Positions 29,316-39,117 of a DNA stretch of 64,000 nt are shown one piece after another. The notes under the pieces are model-generated. The model was given only the letters and a program-made list of their open reading frames with translations. It was not told the origin of the DNA and did not search any database. Origin of the DNA: Nocardioides marmorisolisilvae (GTDB lineage: Bacteria; Actinomycetota; Actinomycetes; Propionibacteriales; Nocardioidaceae). The position numbers and the translations under genes were made by a program. Position 1 is the stretch's first letter; every line of letters begins with the position of its first letter. Location: contig NZ_CP134227.1 in NCBI RefSeq assembly GCF_031656915.1, positions 1,984,001 through 2,048,000 of the forward strand. Reading direction: 5' to 3'.

Positions 29316-30506
29316 TCACGAGCGTGCGCGGAGGGTCTGGGAGTCCGGGTCGTAAACATAGTCGACGATCCCGCCGGAGACGATTAACTCAATCGCCTGG
29401 TCGATCACCGTGAGCGGCACAACGAACCACTCCGATGGGTCGTAGTTGCGGCCCTTACGGTCGATCTGCGTGATCTCGAGCCTGACCTCGGCGAACACCC
29501 GATGAAGCAGGTTCTCCAGCGCCGAGATCTTCAGGTTGTACGCGCGATAATCCACGACGATCTTGACCGGGGCCATCAGGTAGGTCGGTTGCTTGGCCGC
29601 GTTGGCGACCCGCGTCTCCACTGGCCCGCGCGAGAAGCCGATCTTGTAGAGATCCTTCAACCCGGCGATCTGAGGATCGTCGCTCAGCGTGCGAAGTACG
29701 TAGATGTGGCCGCTGACCTCGTCGTCGGTGAGGATCTCGGTCATCTGGGCCTGCGTGACGATCTGGCCGTCCTCGTCGCTGAGGCGGATCGCCAGCGACT
29801 GGCGATACATGGACGACTCGGTGCCGTTCTCGAAGATGCAGCGCAGCCGTTCACGCTTGTTCTCGCGCACAGTCGACTTCTTGTACTCGGTATCGCCAAC
29901 CTCAGCGATGAAGAGCATCACGCCGTTGAGCACGAAGAACGCACCCGGGATGATGTGCCCGAGGCCGGGATACGGAAGAAGCTTGCTCGTGCCCTCGCGA
30001 AGTTCTGCATGCTTCTGTTTGAACAGCGGATCGAACTGCTCGAAGTCGTCAGCGGGCTTCCGACGGGCCGCGTCACCTGTGTCGAACTGCTGACGCCGTA
30101 CGGGCAAGCCGGAGACATCCAGCAGCCCAGACTCGTCGCCGAGCAGGTCGAAATCGTCGCCCTCCAACAGATCGTCGATCGAGCTCGGCGCTTCGGGCAC
30201 GTCCAGAAGCCCGAACTCATCGAGATGCTTCAGCGCGGCGATCTTCTCCTCGTTGGCGAGGATCCCGTCGAGGCGGGCGCCGAGTTTGCGTTCGGCGATC
30301 TCGCGGGTCTGCGAATCCGGGACGCGACCATGTGCGCGCCGGAACTCCACGATCTGCAGGAACGCGCGCTCAAGCCGGTCACTCGAGGTGATCTTCTTCG
30401 GCTTCTCCGGCGCATCCAGCAGGCCGTCAACATCAGATTCGAGCAAGACCTCGATGCTGGAGGGGTAGACGAAGTCGACCTGCCCGACGTCGTCGGCGCT
30501 GCTCAT
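29316..30506 (-). CDS. GIY-YIG (T5orf172-type) nuclease-domain protein
   Basis: A 396-residue protein. The C-terminal half carries a GIY-YIG fold of the T5orf172/MUG113 type: GHIYVLRTL gives the first motif, DLYKIGFSRG the second, ETRVANA follows with the Arg, and ENLLHRVF carries a candidate Glu/His. The N-terminal part has repeated acidic LLD-rich segments (EVLLESDVDGLLDAPE, DEFGLLDVPEAPSSIDDLLEGDDFDLLGDESGLLD) that look like protein-interaction repeats. Its ATG overlaps the helicase stop (ATGA). It is probably the cleavage subunit of the restriction operon. Confidence 0.82.
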   Translation of the reverse strand: MSSADDVGQVDFVYPSSIEVLLESDVDGLLDAPEKPKKITSSDRLERAFLQIVEFRRAHGRVPDSQTREIAERKLGARLDGILANEEKIAALKHLDEFGLLDVPEAPSSIDDLLEGDDFDLLGDESGLLDVSGLPVRRQQFDTGDAARRKPADDFEQFDPLFKQKHAELREGTSKLLPYPGLGHIIPGAFFVLNGVMLFIAEVGDTEYKKSTVRENKRERLRCIFENGTESSMYRQSLAIRLSDEDGQIVTQAQMTEILTDDEVSGHIYVLRTLSDDPQIAGLKDLYKIGFSRGPVETRVANAAKQPTYLMAPVKIVVDYRAYNLKISALENLLHRVFAEVRLEITQIDRKGRNYDPSEWFVVPLTVIDQAIELIVSGGIVDYVYDPDSQTLRARS

Positions 30507-32482
30507 GCCTCATCCTCCATCTGCGCGGCCCTCTGCTCGGCGAGGTGTTGCTGCTTGCGCCTTTGCAGGTACAGCAGCGCCTCGGCATACCGTTTCTCCG
30601 TCGGGTCCTCGGTACGCACGTCGGGCTTCCGTCCGTTGACCTTGGCCCAGGCCTGGATCTTCGGGAACAGGGCGAAGGCTTCCTCGTCCGTAAACTCGAC
30701 CCGTGTCGCGGTGATCGCATCGGAGATGATCCGCAGCACCGAGGGCGTGACCGACTTTGACATGACCTCGAAAGCGCGCTGGAACGGATTGACTGAGTCA
30801 ATGAGGTTGATGTTGATGTCGTCGATGTTGACGAACTTCTCGGCCATCTTGATGAACCGCTTGTCGCCGACCTCGCGGACCTCTCCGTTTTTGATCACCG
30901 AGTCCACGACGACCTGCTGCCGCAGTTCCTCGACCTGCGACTCATCCAAGTCGGGGTACCGCTCGCGGATGATCTTCGGGATCAGCACCTTGTTGGTCGT
31001 CTCGGGATCCACCGATCCTGCCGCGGCCCGCGCGAACGTGTCATCTTGCAGGATCGTCGCCTTCAGATCGTTGAGGTCGGTCTCCACGATCTGCTTGACG
31101 CGGTCCGACGACGGCTCCTTGAAACCTTTGATCTTGATGACACCCGGCGCCTTCGGGTCATCATCGTCACCGGTGCGCTTGGTCTTGAACGTGAAGTTCT
31201 GCGCCAACACCTGCTCCATCAGCAGCGACGCGGTGATGGCCTTGAGCATGTTGTTCACCGACACCTTCACCTCGCCCTGCGAAGCGTCAGGCTCGGCGAT
31301 CAGGTTGGTGAACTGAGCGTGCTCCTTGCCGGGACTGTCCCGGGTGACGCGACCGATGATCTGGATGACCTCGGTGAGGGACGCTCGGTAGCCAACCGTG
31401 AGGGCGTGCTCGGCGAAGGGCCAGTCGAAGCCCTCCTTCGCCATACCGAGCGCGAGGATGACGTCCACGGCGTCGCTGTCCTTGGAGGCGAAGGTAGAGA
31501 GGTAGTGCAGGATGTCGGCACGCTTCTTCTGTTCGGTGTCGTCGACGAGATCGGCGACTCGAACGATCGCCCCGTTGTCGGCCCGGCGGATGCTGATGAT
31601 CCCGGTGTCGGGGTCGGTGGACTCGACGTGGCCGATCGAGTCAATGATGAAGCCGACCTCTTCGATCTTGTCCTTCGTGGACTCTCCCGAGTTCACGTTG
31701 GGGATGTGGATGATCGTCTTCTTGTCCAGGTCGAACACCTCGCCGATCGCGTCGGTGTAGCGGCCCTGGTAGAAGTGGTGGCCGATGCCGAGCGACTTCA
31801 GATGCTCATAGCCGTTGAGCTGGTCGTAGTAGTTGAAGGTGACCGGCGTGAACCGTGCCTCGTCCTCGGCGGACAACACTGGCACCGAGTCGCCGCGGAA
31901 GTATGAGCCCGTCATCGCGACGATGTGGACATCGGAGCCGTTCATCACCTCCCGAAGCAGGGCACCGAGGCGGTTGGCTTCGGTGTCGGCGGAGACATGG
32001 TGGAACTCGTCAATCGCAAGTACGGTGCCGTTGAACGCCTCCGGGGCGAGCTTCTCGAACGCAAACCTCAGGGTCGCGTGCGTGCAGATCAAGCTCGCGT
32101 CGGGACCTTCAAGGAACTCAACGAAAGCTCCGACTTTGCCCTGCGAGGAGCCGGGGTCGCACAGGTTGTGCTCGGACTTGACCTCCCAGTCAGCAAAGAA
32201 GCCGAATTTGGTCAGGCTGGTCGAGGAGAACGATGCGCCGATCGAACGCTCGGGGACCGCGACGATGACCTTCTTGCGGCCCTGGTTGTAGAGCTTGTCC
32301 AGAGCGACAAACATCAGCGCACGGGACTTGCCCGAGGCCGGCGGCGCCTTGACCAGAAGATGCTGGGCATCGCGCTGGGCGAAGACGCGCTGCTGCATCT
32401 CGCGCATCCCCAAGGCGTCGATCTTGACCGACGCCCCGGTCTGGGCGTAGGTCACGTCCACGACGTTGAGCAGCTTGTTCAC
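30503..32482 (-). CDS. superfamily-2 DEAD/DEAH-type helicase of the restriction operon
   Basis: A 659-residue helicase/translocase. Walker A is APPASGKSRA at 46-55, motif II is DEFH at 158-161, motif III is in VAMTGSYF (about 195-202), and the C-terminal RecA lobe has LALGMAKEGFDWP and QIIGRVTRDS (motif VI arginines). It resembles the motor of type I/III restriction enzymes but is a separate polypeptide without a nuclease. GTG 32482 overlaps the methyltransferase stop (GTGA), and its own stop overlaps the nuclease ATG, so the three are translated together. Confidence 0.88.
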   Translation of the reverse strand: MNKLLNVVDVTYAQTGASVKIDALGMREMQQRVFAQRDAQHLLVKAPPASGKSRALMFVALDKLYNQGRKKVIVAVPERSIGASFSSTSLTKFGFFADWEVKSEHNLCDPGSSQGKVGAFVEFLEGPDASLICTHATLRFAFEKLAPEAFNGTVLAIDEFHHVSADTEANRLGALLREVMNGSDVHIVAMTGSYFRGDSVPVLSAEDEARFTPVTFNYYDQLNGYEHLKSLGIGHHFYQGRYTDAIGEVFDLDKKTIIHIPNVNSGESTKDKIEEVGFIIDSIGHVESTDPDTGIISIRRADNGAIVRVADLVDDTEQKKRADILHYLSTFASKDSDAVDVILALGMAKEGFDWPFAEHALTVGYRASLTEVIQIIGRVTRDSPGKEHAQFTNLIAEPDASQGEVKVSVNNMLKAITASLLMEQVLAQNFTFKTKRTGDDDDPKAPGVIKIKGFKEPSSDRVKQIVETDLNDLKATILQDDTFARAAAGSVDPETTNKVLIPKIIRERYPDLDESQVEELRQQVVVDSVIKNGEVREVGDKRFIKMAEKFVNIDDININLIDSVNPFQRAFEVMSKSVTPSVLRIISDAITATRVEFTDEEAFALFPKIQAWAKVNGRKPDVRTEDPTEKRYAEALLYLQRRKQQHLAEQRAAQMEDEA

Positions 32483-35172
32483 TTCTTCGTCCCCTTCGAG
32501 GCCTCGGCCGCGGTCATCGCCTCATACATAGCGAACAGGTCCGACAACCTCTGCTCGTCGGTCTCGTAGCCGCGCCTGGAGTAGATCGAGTCGACTAGCG
32601 CATCCACCTCAGCATGGACTGCACGTAGGTCGGCCGGCATCCACTCCGGGTCGTACAACTCAGCGAGAGTCCGCTCGCAGTGGTATTCCCTGACGTCGAG
32701 CACCCGCAGAGCCGCGATCGTGAGCTTCTCCTTCACCGCATCTGACAGTGGCGGAACTGGGAAGTTGTTGTAGACGATCGTGTTTGAGTACTGATAGTTG
32801 ATGCGCATCCGTCCCGACACCGCGTTGACCCACGTCATATGCATTTGCGATGTCAACACGGCGAACAGCCACGGCGCGGCGTCGTAGATAGCGAAGCCCT
32901 TGTTTGAGATCACCGTCTCGGGGTCCAGGTAGCCAATGGGGATGTACCTCCTGAGGCCGGAGGAGATACTCGGCACGACGATCGACTCAGTTGGCCGGTA
33001 TCGAATCTCGCCGAATCGATGTGGGGTCTCGGCGAGTTTCCTCGTGGCCAGTCGTTCGCTCTGCTCGCGATGCCGCCTCACTCGTTCGACCCGGTCAGCG
33101 ATCGGCCCAATGCGACAGGCGTCGGACGCCTCGGCATCGTCAATCCAGAGAGCGAAGCGATCCTCGCCTGCGATGAATTCGCTGGCGCCTAGGAAGCGCT
33201 TCACGTAGGCCTCGGCTCCCGAGTCCGAAGCGATCAGCCGCTCGCGTTCCACCTCCGTGAGTACGAGCGCTCCGCCATCATTGGGCATGCTCCCGAAAGA
33301 CATGGCCGGCAGTTGCGACAGCGGCTTCTTGCGGGCCATCACGAAGACGTTCGCGCCGTCAGCGAGATAGCCGTTGATGTTGGCGGCAGCAATCTGCAAA
33401 CCGTCGTCGTAGATGTACTTCGGCTCGTCCCCCGCGTTACGCAGGCCGATAACGGCGACGGTGACGTCAGCATTCTTCTTGGCGTTGTTGTCCCACTGGA
33501 ACCCCGGGTAGGCGAACCCGATCTCAAGTCCCTTGTCAAAGATCATGGGGAAGAGCAGGCCAACGTGTTCGCCTTGAGAGACGGTCTTAGTGGTCACGAA
33601 CGCGAGCGCGGCCCTCGTGCCCTCGATGTAATCCGCCCCCTTCACGAACCACAGTGAGATGTAGTTCAGGTTCTTTGAGTGCGGGCGATCGCCAAAAACG
33701 AAGGCGTAGTCCGCCTTCTGGTCCGGCGTCTGGCGCTTTGACCCGTAATACGGAGGGTTGCCGATGAGATAGATCTCCTCGTCTCCGCCGTTAGGGCACA
33801 CCGCTTCCCAGTTGATCCGGGAGGCGTTCCCCTCACAAATCTGGCCAGTCTCCTTGAGCGGGATCAGTGGGATCGAGAGGTTGAACTTCTCCTTGAACTC
33901 CGCGTTCATCTGGTGCTTCGCGATCCATAGCGAGAGGATCGCGACCTCGACCGCAAAGTCGTCAAGTTCGATGCCGTAGAAGTTCTCGATGCTGATCTTC
34001 GACTCGGCGTAGAGGACCTGGTGGTTGACGTCGATCTCGGCGAGCCGCTCGAGGATCGCGTGCTCAAGGCGTCGCAGCTCCTTGTAGGCGATGACCAGGA
34101 AGTTCCCTGAGCCACAGGCAGGGTCGAAGACCTTGATCGCGCTGATGCGCTCCAGAAGCGCCTCGAGCTTTCGCCGCGAGTCGTAGGCCGCATCGAACTC
34201 GTCTCTTAGGCCATTGAGGAACAGAGGCTCGATGGTCTTAAGGATGTTTGGGACCGACGTGTAATGCTGACCGAGGTCGGACCGCTCCCCGGGGGCGACG
34301 ATCGCCTGAAACATTGAGCCGAAGATATCGGGGTTGATCTCGCGCCAGATCAAGGTTCCGGACTCGATCAGGAGCTCGCGAGCCTTCTTCGTGAATCTCG
34401 GGACCGTGTGCTCGGCCGCGATCGTGAACAGCCGTCCGTTGACGTAGGGGAACTCTCGAAGGTGCTGTGGCTTGTCACCGGCGTGAGGAGTGTCCAGCGC
34501 CTTGAAGAGATCGGTCAGGAAGTCAGCGACGTCGGACCCGTCGGCCTGGGTGTGACTGCCGATCGCATTGGTGAACTGGTTCTCACCAAAGATGCCGGTG
34601 TCCTCGGCGAAGAAGCAGAACAACAGCCGGGTAAAGAAGACGTTGAGCGAGTGCCTCCCGAAGGGGTTGCCGAGGATTTCAGGGTTCGCGGCGAGCAGCT
34701 CGTCGAAGAGCTTGCCCATCCGCTCCGCAGCCTTGACGTCGGCGTGCGCCTCAGCGACGTACTGCGCCTTCTCCATGCCTGCCCAGGGCAGGAAGAACGT
34801 GAAGTGCTGGTCAATGTCGGCGATCGGCACCATCAGGTTCTCGCCGGTCTTCGTGTCGACCGCGAGCAGCTCTGAGTAGTCGGTGACGATGACGAAGCGC
34901 GGGCGGTAGCGCACGACCGTTGGCGCGGTCCGCAGTTCGTCGATGACGGCCAGCGGGTCGCCCGTCGTCTCCTTGAAGTAGACGACGTTCTTCTGTGCAA
35001 CCTCTGTTGCCGGGTCGTCGGCAACGTTGAGCGACCCGTTGCGCAGGCGCGTGACGTTGCCCTGCGAGCGGCCGTAGGCGAGAAGCAACTCGAGGATGAA
35101 CTCGCGGCTATACGACGGCCGCCCGCCGAGCGGAGCGACCCGCTCCTCGACGGCCTTCAGATTGAGCTTCAC
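32479..35172 (-). CDS. MmeI-like N6-adenine DNA methyltransferase with recognition domain
   Basis: An 897-residue protein. SAM motif I is DPACGSGNFL at 350-359 and catalytic motif IV is NPPY at 472-475, an N6-adenine type. The segment order (N-terminal domain, helical spacer at about 170-345, methyltransferase, target-recognition region, C-terminal YDPEWMPADLRAVHAEVDALVD) follows the MmeI/type IIG family. The ExK nuclease motif expected near the N-terminus of MmeI is not evident, so cleavage has probably moved to the separate GIY-YIG partner. Start GTG 35172 is preceded by GAGAAGA. First gene of the operon. Confidence 0.88.
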   Translation of the reverse strand: MKLNLKAVEERVAPLGGRPSYSREFILELLLAYGRSQGNVTRLRNGSLNVADDPATEVAQKNVVYFKETTGDPLAVIDELRTAPTVVRYRPRFVIVTDYSELLAVDTKTGENLMVPIADIDQHFTFFLPWAGMEKAQYVAEAHADVKAAERMGKLFDELLAANPEILGNPFGRHSLNVFFTRLLFCFFAEDTGIFGENQFTNAIGSHTQADGSDVADFLTDLFKALDTPHAGDKPQHLREFPYVNGRLFTIAAEHTVPRFTKKARELLIESGTLIWREINPDIFGSMFQAIVAPGERSDLGQHYTSVPNILKTIEPLFLNGLRDEFDAAYDSRRKLEALLERISAIKVFDPACGSGNFLVIAYKELRRLEHAILERLAEIDVNHQVLYAESKISIENFYGIELDDFAVEVAILSLWIAKHQMNAEFKEKFNLSIPLIPLKETGQICEGNASRINWEAVCPNGGDEEIYLIGNPPYYGSKRQTPDQKADYAFVFGDRPHSKNLNYISLWFVKGADYIEGTRAALAFVTTKTVSQGEHVGLLFPMIFDKGLEIGFAYPGFQWDNNAKKNADVTVAVIGLRNAGDEPKYIYDDGLQIAAANINGYLADGANVFVMARKKPLSQLPAMSFGSMPNDGGALVLTEVERERLIASDSGAEAYVKRFLGASEFIAGEDRFALWIDDAEASDACRIGPIADRVERVRRHREQSERLATRKLAETPHRFGEIRYRPTESIVVPSISSGLRRYIPIGYLDPETVISNKGFAIYDAAPWLFAVLTSQMHMTWVNAVSGRMRINYQYSNTIVYNNFPVPPLSDAVKEKLTIAALRVLDVREYHCERTLAELYDPEWMPADLRAVHAEVDALVDSIYSRRGYETDEQRLSDLFAMYEAMTAAEASKGTKK

Positions 35173-35534
35173 TATCGAATCTTCTCAGTCGTCGATCGGG
35201 TCGGAGTGGTCACCAGCGCACAGCGGTCTGTTGATGCCGATCCTGCCAGCAGGAGCCGACTCATCGCCGGAGTTTCTACCCCACCCAGCCTTGGGATGCC
35301 CCCTCCCCTTCTGCCTCTCGCCTCTCGCCTTCCACAACACCCCGTCCCTCAACACTCACTGACAACCATCAACGGCTCCCAGATCCACCCTCCAGATCAC
35401 CCTTCTCACCCTCCTCAACAAGCGGCACGCATGCTACGAAAGTAGGGATACCTGACCGGCCGAAAACCGGTCCTGACCTGCGGGTTTGCGGTTGTCGATG
35501 GTTGTTGGCGGAGGCGAGTTCGGTGCATGGCGGG
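35173..35534. other. divergent gap between restriction operon and relaxase, candidate oriT region
   Basis: A 362-base gap with a C-rich, G-poor stretch at about 35290-35430 and no convincing gene. It should contain the promoters of both divergent units. Its right part holds a stem-loop and repeated CCTGACC motifs just upstream of the relaxase gene, where MobF elements commonly keep their transfer origin. Confidence 0.4.
35454..35472. other. stem-loop upstream of the relaxase, oriT candidate
   Basis: GACCGG-CCGAAAA-CCGGTC forms a 6-bp stem with a 7-base loop. Direct CCTGACC repeats at 35451-35457 and 35472-35478 bracket it, and CTGACCTGCGG at 35473-35483 recurs near the right end of the element (41865-41875). 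A hairpin adjoining a MobF relaxase gene is the usual layout of oriT; the nick site is not identified. Confidence 0.4.
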
Positions 35535-38090
35535 ATGAAGATTTACCGCGGAGCGGCAGCCGCTGCTCGGCACTACGTCGAGGCCGATCGCTCTCGCGCG
35601 GACGACTACTACCTCGCCGAAGGAAGCGGGATCGCGATGCGGTTCGTCGCACAGCGCGACGCCGTCGCTAACGCCGTCGTCCTCGAGCGGCGACAGGACA
35701 TGGACGGCGAGGCCTACGAGCAGTGGGTCGCCGGCTACGACGTCGAGACGGGTGCGGCGAAGGGGCGGCTGCTGAAGGACGAGCATGCGGTGCGGTTCGT
35801 CGAGGTCACTGTCAACGGGCCGAAGACCTGGTCGCTCGCGGCTGCGCTGCATCCCGAGATCGCCGACGCCTACGACGCCGCGCAGATGGCGGCCGCCGAG
35901 GAGATCATCGGCTGGCTCGCAGCGCACGCGACGACGCGAGTCGGGCCGCGCGGCAGGCAGGTGCAGGTTCCGGTGGAGCAGATCGAGGCGGCCGTCGTAC
36001 GCCACTTCACGTCACGGGCGGGCGACCCCCACAGACACCTTCATCTCCAGATCAACTCGCGGGTCTTGGTTTCGACAGGCTCAACCAGCGGGGTGGCGTG
36101 GCGAGGGCTGCACACCGTGGGCGTCCGCGACAGTCTCGAGGCGATCAACGGGATCGGGCACGCGGCGGTGATGACCAATCCGGAGTTCCGCGCCGCGCTC
36201 GCGGACCATGGCTACGACCTGGATCCAGAGACCGGCGAGGCCACCCAGCTGGCCGGCTACATCGGAGCGTTCAGCTCGCGGTCGCGGCAGATCGAGGCGA
36301 ACGTCGATCGGTACGAGGCGGAATGGCGACGGGATCACCCCGGCGAGGAGCCCGGGCCTGAGATCAAGCAGGGATGGGACCGCCGCGCATGGGCCGACGC
36401 GCGGCCCGACAAGGTCGAGCCGGTCTCCGGCGCCGACCTCCGCATCCGCTGGATCGAGGAGCTGCTCGAGCTCGGCTTCCGGTCTCCCACCCGGCGCGCC
36501 AAGCCCGGTCGGACCCAGGTCGGCTCACTGGACCGCGACGCCATCGCCGAGCGAGCCGTCGATCGACTCGGCGCCCACCGCTCCGCGTGGAATGCGGCCG
36601 ACATCCGTGGCGAGGTCGAGAAGCTGATCGCCGCCTCCGACGTGGTCGCGCGAAGCGGCGTACGTCGAGAGCTCGCCGAGGACATCACCGCACGCGCCGT
36701 GTCCGCGTGCGTGCCGTTGGTGGGGCGCGACGACGTACCCGAGCATGTTCGGGCCCTCTCCTCGCCGCAGGTGATCGCGGTCGAGCAGGACCTCATCGCC
36801 CAGATCCTCCGCGGCGACCGGCGCGAGAGGATCAGCGTTGTCGAGGGTGCCGCGGGCGCCGGCAAGACCCGTCGGCTCGCCGCTACGCGCGAGCAGGTCG
36901 AGGCGCGCGGCGGGCGGATGGTCGTGGTGACGCCGACCCGCAAGGCCGCACAGGTCGCAGCTGGGGAGGTCGGCGCCGAGACGAGCTCGGTCGCCAAGCT
37001 GCTGCACGAGCACGGCTTCCGGTGGGACGACGAGGGCCACTGGACTCACAGCCCGGCCGCAGCGACCGCGCACCAGCTGGATCGCCGCACGCTGCTCGTC
37101 GTCGACGAGGCGGGCATTCTCGACCAGGACAGCGCCCGCGCCCTGCTGGCCCTGGCGAACGAGGGAGGCGCGTCGGTCGCGCTCGTTGGCGACCGACACC
37201 AACTGCCCGCGGTCGGTCGCGGCGGCGTACTCGATCTCGCCGCGCGCTACGTACCCGACCGATGCATCGAGTACGGCGGCGTCCACCGCTTCACCGACCC
37301 CACTTACGCCGAGCTGTCGCTGAAGATGCGCTCGGGAGAGCGGCCGGGCGAGGTCTTCGATGCGCTGGTGGAGCGCGGCGAGATCGTCGTCCATGCCAGC
37401 GATGTCGAGCGGCAGAACGTCCTGTCGGTGAAGGCATCGCTGGGCGACCTGGTCGTGGCCGACACCCGCGAGGAGGTGTCCCGCATCAACCTGCTCGCTC
37501 ATCGCGTGCGCGTCGACATCGGGCAGGCGACCGACGGCGTCACCACACGCGCCGGTGAGCGAATCGGCGCCGGCGACACCATCGCCACCCGGAAAAACGA
37601 CTCCGCGATCGACGTCGCAAACCGCGAGCCGTGGAAGGTGATGTCGGCCGGTTCCGACGGGCTGGTTGTCGCGGGCGAGTCCGGGCAACGGGTGCTGCCG
37701 CCTGCCTATGTGCGCGAGCACGTCGAGCTCGCCTACGCCACCACGGCGTACGGAGCCCAAGGCTCCACCGTCGATGTCAGCAACGTGCTCATCGGCGACC
37801 ACACCGGCGCTGCCTCGGCGTACGTCGGGATGACCCGTGGCCGAGAGCGCAACGTAGCCCACCTGGTCGCGGAGTCGGTTGACGATGCGCGCCGGCAGTG
37901 GATCGAGGTCTTCAGCCGCGACCGCGCCGACCTCGGACCCGCACATGCGCGGATCCTCGCCGGCGAGGCGATCGAGCGATACGGACCGAAGGCGCGACGG
38001 CGTCGGCCGGCGCCGCCTGTCGCACGGCATCCCTTCCCCGAACCGGTGTATCGCCCGCCGTCACGCAGTGGCCCCGGGCTGAGTCTCTAG
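35535..38090 (+). CDS. MobF-family conjugative relaxase-helicase
   Basis: An 851-residue TrwC/TraI-like relaxase. N-terminal Tyr25-Tyr26 (DDYYLAEGSG) are candidate nicking tyrosines, and the metal triad is in HRHLH at residues 166-170. The C-terminal half is a RecD-like helicase with Walker A GAAGAGKT at about 438-445, Walker B LLVVDEAG, and TRGRERN near the end. ATG 35535 is preferred because relaxases of this group begin M(K)xYRG; the frame opens at TTG 35502. It is shorter than many MobF proteins but has both domains. Its 3' end overlaps the convergent regulator gene by four bases. Confidence 0.92.
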   Translation: MKIYRGAAAAARHYVEADRSRADDYYLAEGSGIAMRFVAQRDAVANAVVLERRQDMDGEAYEQWVAGYDVETGAAKGRLLKDEHAVRFVEVTVNGPKTWSLAAALHPEIADAYDAAQMAAAEEIIGWLAAHATTRVGPRGRQVQVPVEQIEAAVVRHFTSRAGDPHRHLHLQINSRVLVSTGSTSGVAWRGLHTVGVRDSLEAINGIGHAAVMTNPEFRAALADHGYDLDPETGEATQLAGYIGAFSSRSRQIEANVDRYEAEWRRDHPGEEPGPEIKQGWDRRAWADARPDKVEPVSGADLRIRWIEELLELGFRSPTRRAKPGRTQVGSLDRDAIAERAVDRLGAHRSAWNAADIRGEVEKLIAASDVVARSGVRRELAEDITARAVSACVPLVGRDDVPEHVRALSSPQVIAVEQDLIAQILRGDRRERISVVEGAAGAGKTRRLAATREQVEARGGRMVVVTPTRKAAQVAAGEVGAETSSVAKLLHEHGFRWDDEGHWTHSPAAATAHQLDRRTLLVVDEAGILDQDSARALLALANEGGASVALVGDRHQLPAVGRGGVLDLAARYVPDRCIEYGGVHRFTDPTYAELSLKMRSGERPGEVFDALVERGEIVVHASDVERQNVLSVKASLGDLVVADTREEVSRINLLAHRVRVDIGQATDGVTTRAGERIGAGDTIATRKNDSAIDVANREPWKVMSAGSDGLVVAGESGQRVLPPAYVREHVELAYATTAYGAQGSTVDVSNVLIGDHTGAASAYVGMTRGRERNVAHLVAESVDDARRQWIEVFSRDRADLGPAHARILAGEAIERYGPKARRRRPAPPVARHPFPEPVYRPPSRSGPGLSL

Positions 38091-38755
38091 TCAGGCTCCG
38101 GAGGTCGCGGATCGAACCGAGTGCGTCGCTGTTTCCGCAGCTTGGGCGGTGGATGCGGAGGAGGCTTGGGCAGAGGTTCAAGCCTCCGGTTCCGCGCCAT
38201 CGTCGTGAGCATCGCGTCCCCGCCGAGGTGGTAGATGTTCGCCTTGATCGGCTCCCGCCCGATTCTGATCGGCCACTTCCATGCATCGCGGACGGGATCG
38301 GGGAGGTCGAGCTCGTCCCACAGGTCGAGGAGCAGCGCTCCATCCATCCAGCGGATCATCTGCTCGGGCCGCCCACGACGGATCAGTTGCTCGTAGGCGC
38401 CCTTGCGCTGCTCACGGTCGCGCATGTCCCACTCGGTCTGCGCGGTACGACCGATGGCGTCGTACATCTCCAACGTCGCAAAGCAGTCGGACATCTCGAC
38501 GCGCCACAGGATGTTCGGCGTCCAGAAGGGAACGATCCCGGTCGGATGGCGCTCCTTCCAGTCGATGTGCACCCGCAGGTTGAGGTCGAAGCCCACCGCC
38601 TCGAGGACCCGCGAGGCGACCTTGAGCGACGGCGACTTCAACCCTCGCTCGTACGCCGACAGGGTCGCCTGCGACGTACCCGAGATCTGAGCGAGCTGGA
38701 CCTGCGTCAGGCCCCTTGCCCGGCGCGCCGTCCTGAGCAGGAACGAGCGGTCCAT
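38087..38755 (-). CDS. XRE-type helix-turn-helix regulator
   Basis: A 222-residue protein with an N-terminal Cro/C1 domain (SFLLRTARRARGLTQVQLAQISGTSQATLSAYERG within residues 4-38). The middle is unassigned, with many Trp and acidic residues, and the C-terminal tail is Pro/Arg-rich. ATG 38755 is chosen because the HTH begins immediately after it; the frame is open upstream to 38905 without homology. It is divergent from the small HTH genes at 38864 and 39118 and may repress that promoter region, possibly controlling transfer or excision. Confidence 0.78.
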   Translation of the reverse strand: MDRSFLLRTARRARGLTQVQLAQISGTSQATLSAYERGLKSPSLKVASRVLEAVGFDLNLRVHIDWKERHPTGIVPFWTPNILWRVEMSDCFATLEMYDAIGRTAQTEWDMRDREQRKGAYEQLIRRGRPEQMIRWMDGALLLDLWDELDLPDPVRDAWKWPIRIGREPIKANIYHLGGDAMLTTMARNRRLEPLPKPPPHPPPKLRKQRRTRFDPRPPEPD

Positions 38756-38863
38756 CGACCCACGATATGTCCGATCGAACGTATTTAACCCTCCGATTGG
38801 CACGGCTCGCGCACCTGACGATTGTCCGCAACTCTTGCGGGCCTTCGCCTTCCAGGAGGAACC

Positions 38864-39112
38864 ATGCACAGCAACACGAACGACGTCCCGTTCCACGCCC
38901 GTCACGAGGACGAGCTGCTGACCCTCGACGACGTCGCCGAGATCCTGACGACCTCACCGAACACCGTCCGCTGGTGGCGCCAGATGGGCACCGGGCCCGA
39001 GTTCTTCAAGATCGGCCGGCGGCTCTACACGACCGTCGGCGACCTGCGCGCCTGGATCCGCTCACAGCGGCTCGCGTCCAAGCCAGCACTCCCCCGGCCG
39101 AAGGCGGTGTGA
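38864..39112 (+). CDS. AlpA/excisionase-like helix-turn-helix protein
   Basis: An 82-residue protein preceded by an AGGAGG Shine-Dalgarno. A MerR-type winged helix-turn-helix is visible as LLTLDDVAEILTTSPNTVRWWRQMGTGPEFFKIGRRLYTTVGDLRAWIRS. Small proteins of this type act as excisionases or activators in integrated elements, and it is the best candidate for the recombination directionality factor, although it lies at the opposite end from the integrase. Confidence 0.75.
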   Translation: MHSNTNDVPFHARHEDELLTLDDVAEILTTSPNTVRWWRQMGTGPEFFKIGRRLYTTVGDLRAWIRSQRLASKPALPRPKAV

Positions 39113-39117
39113 CGGAG

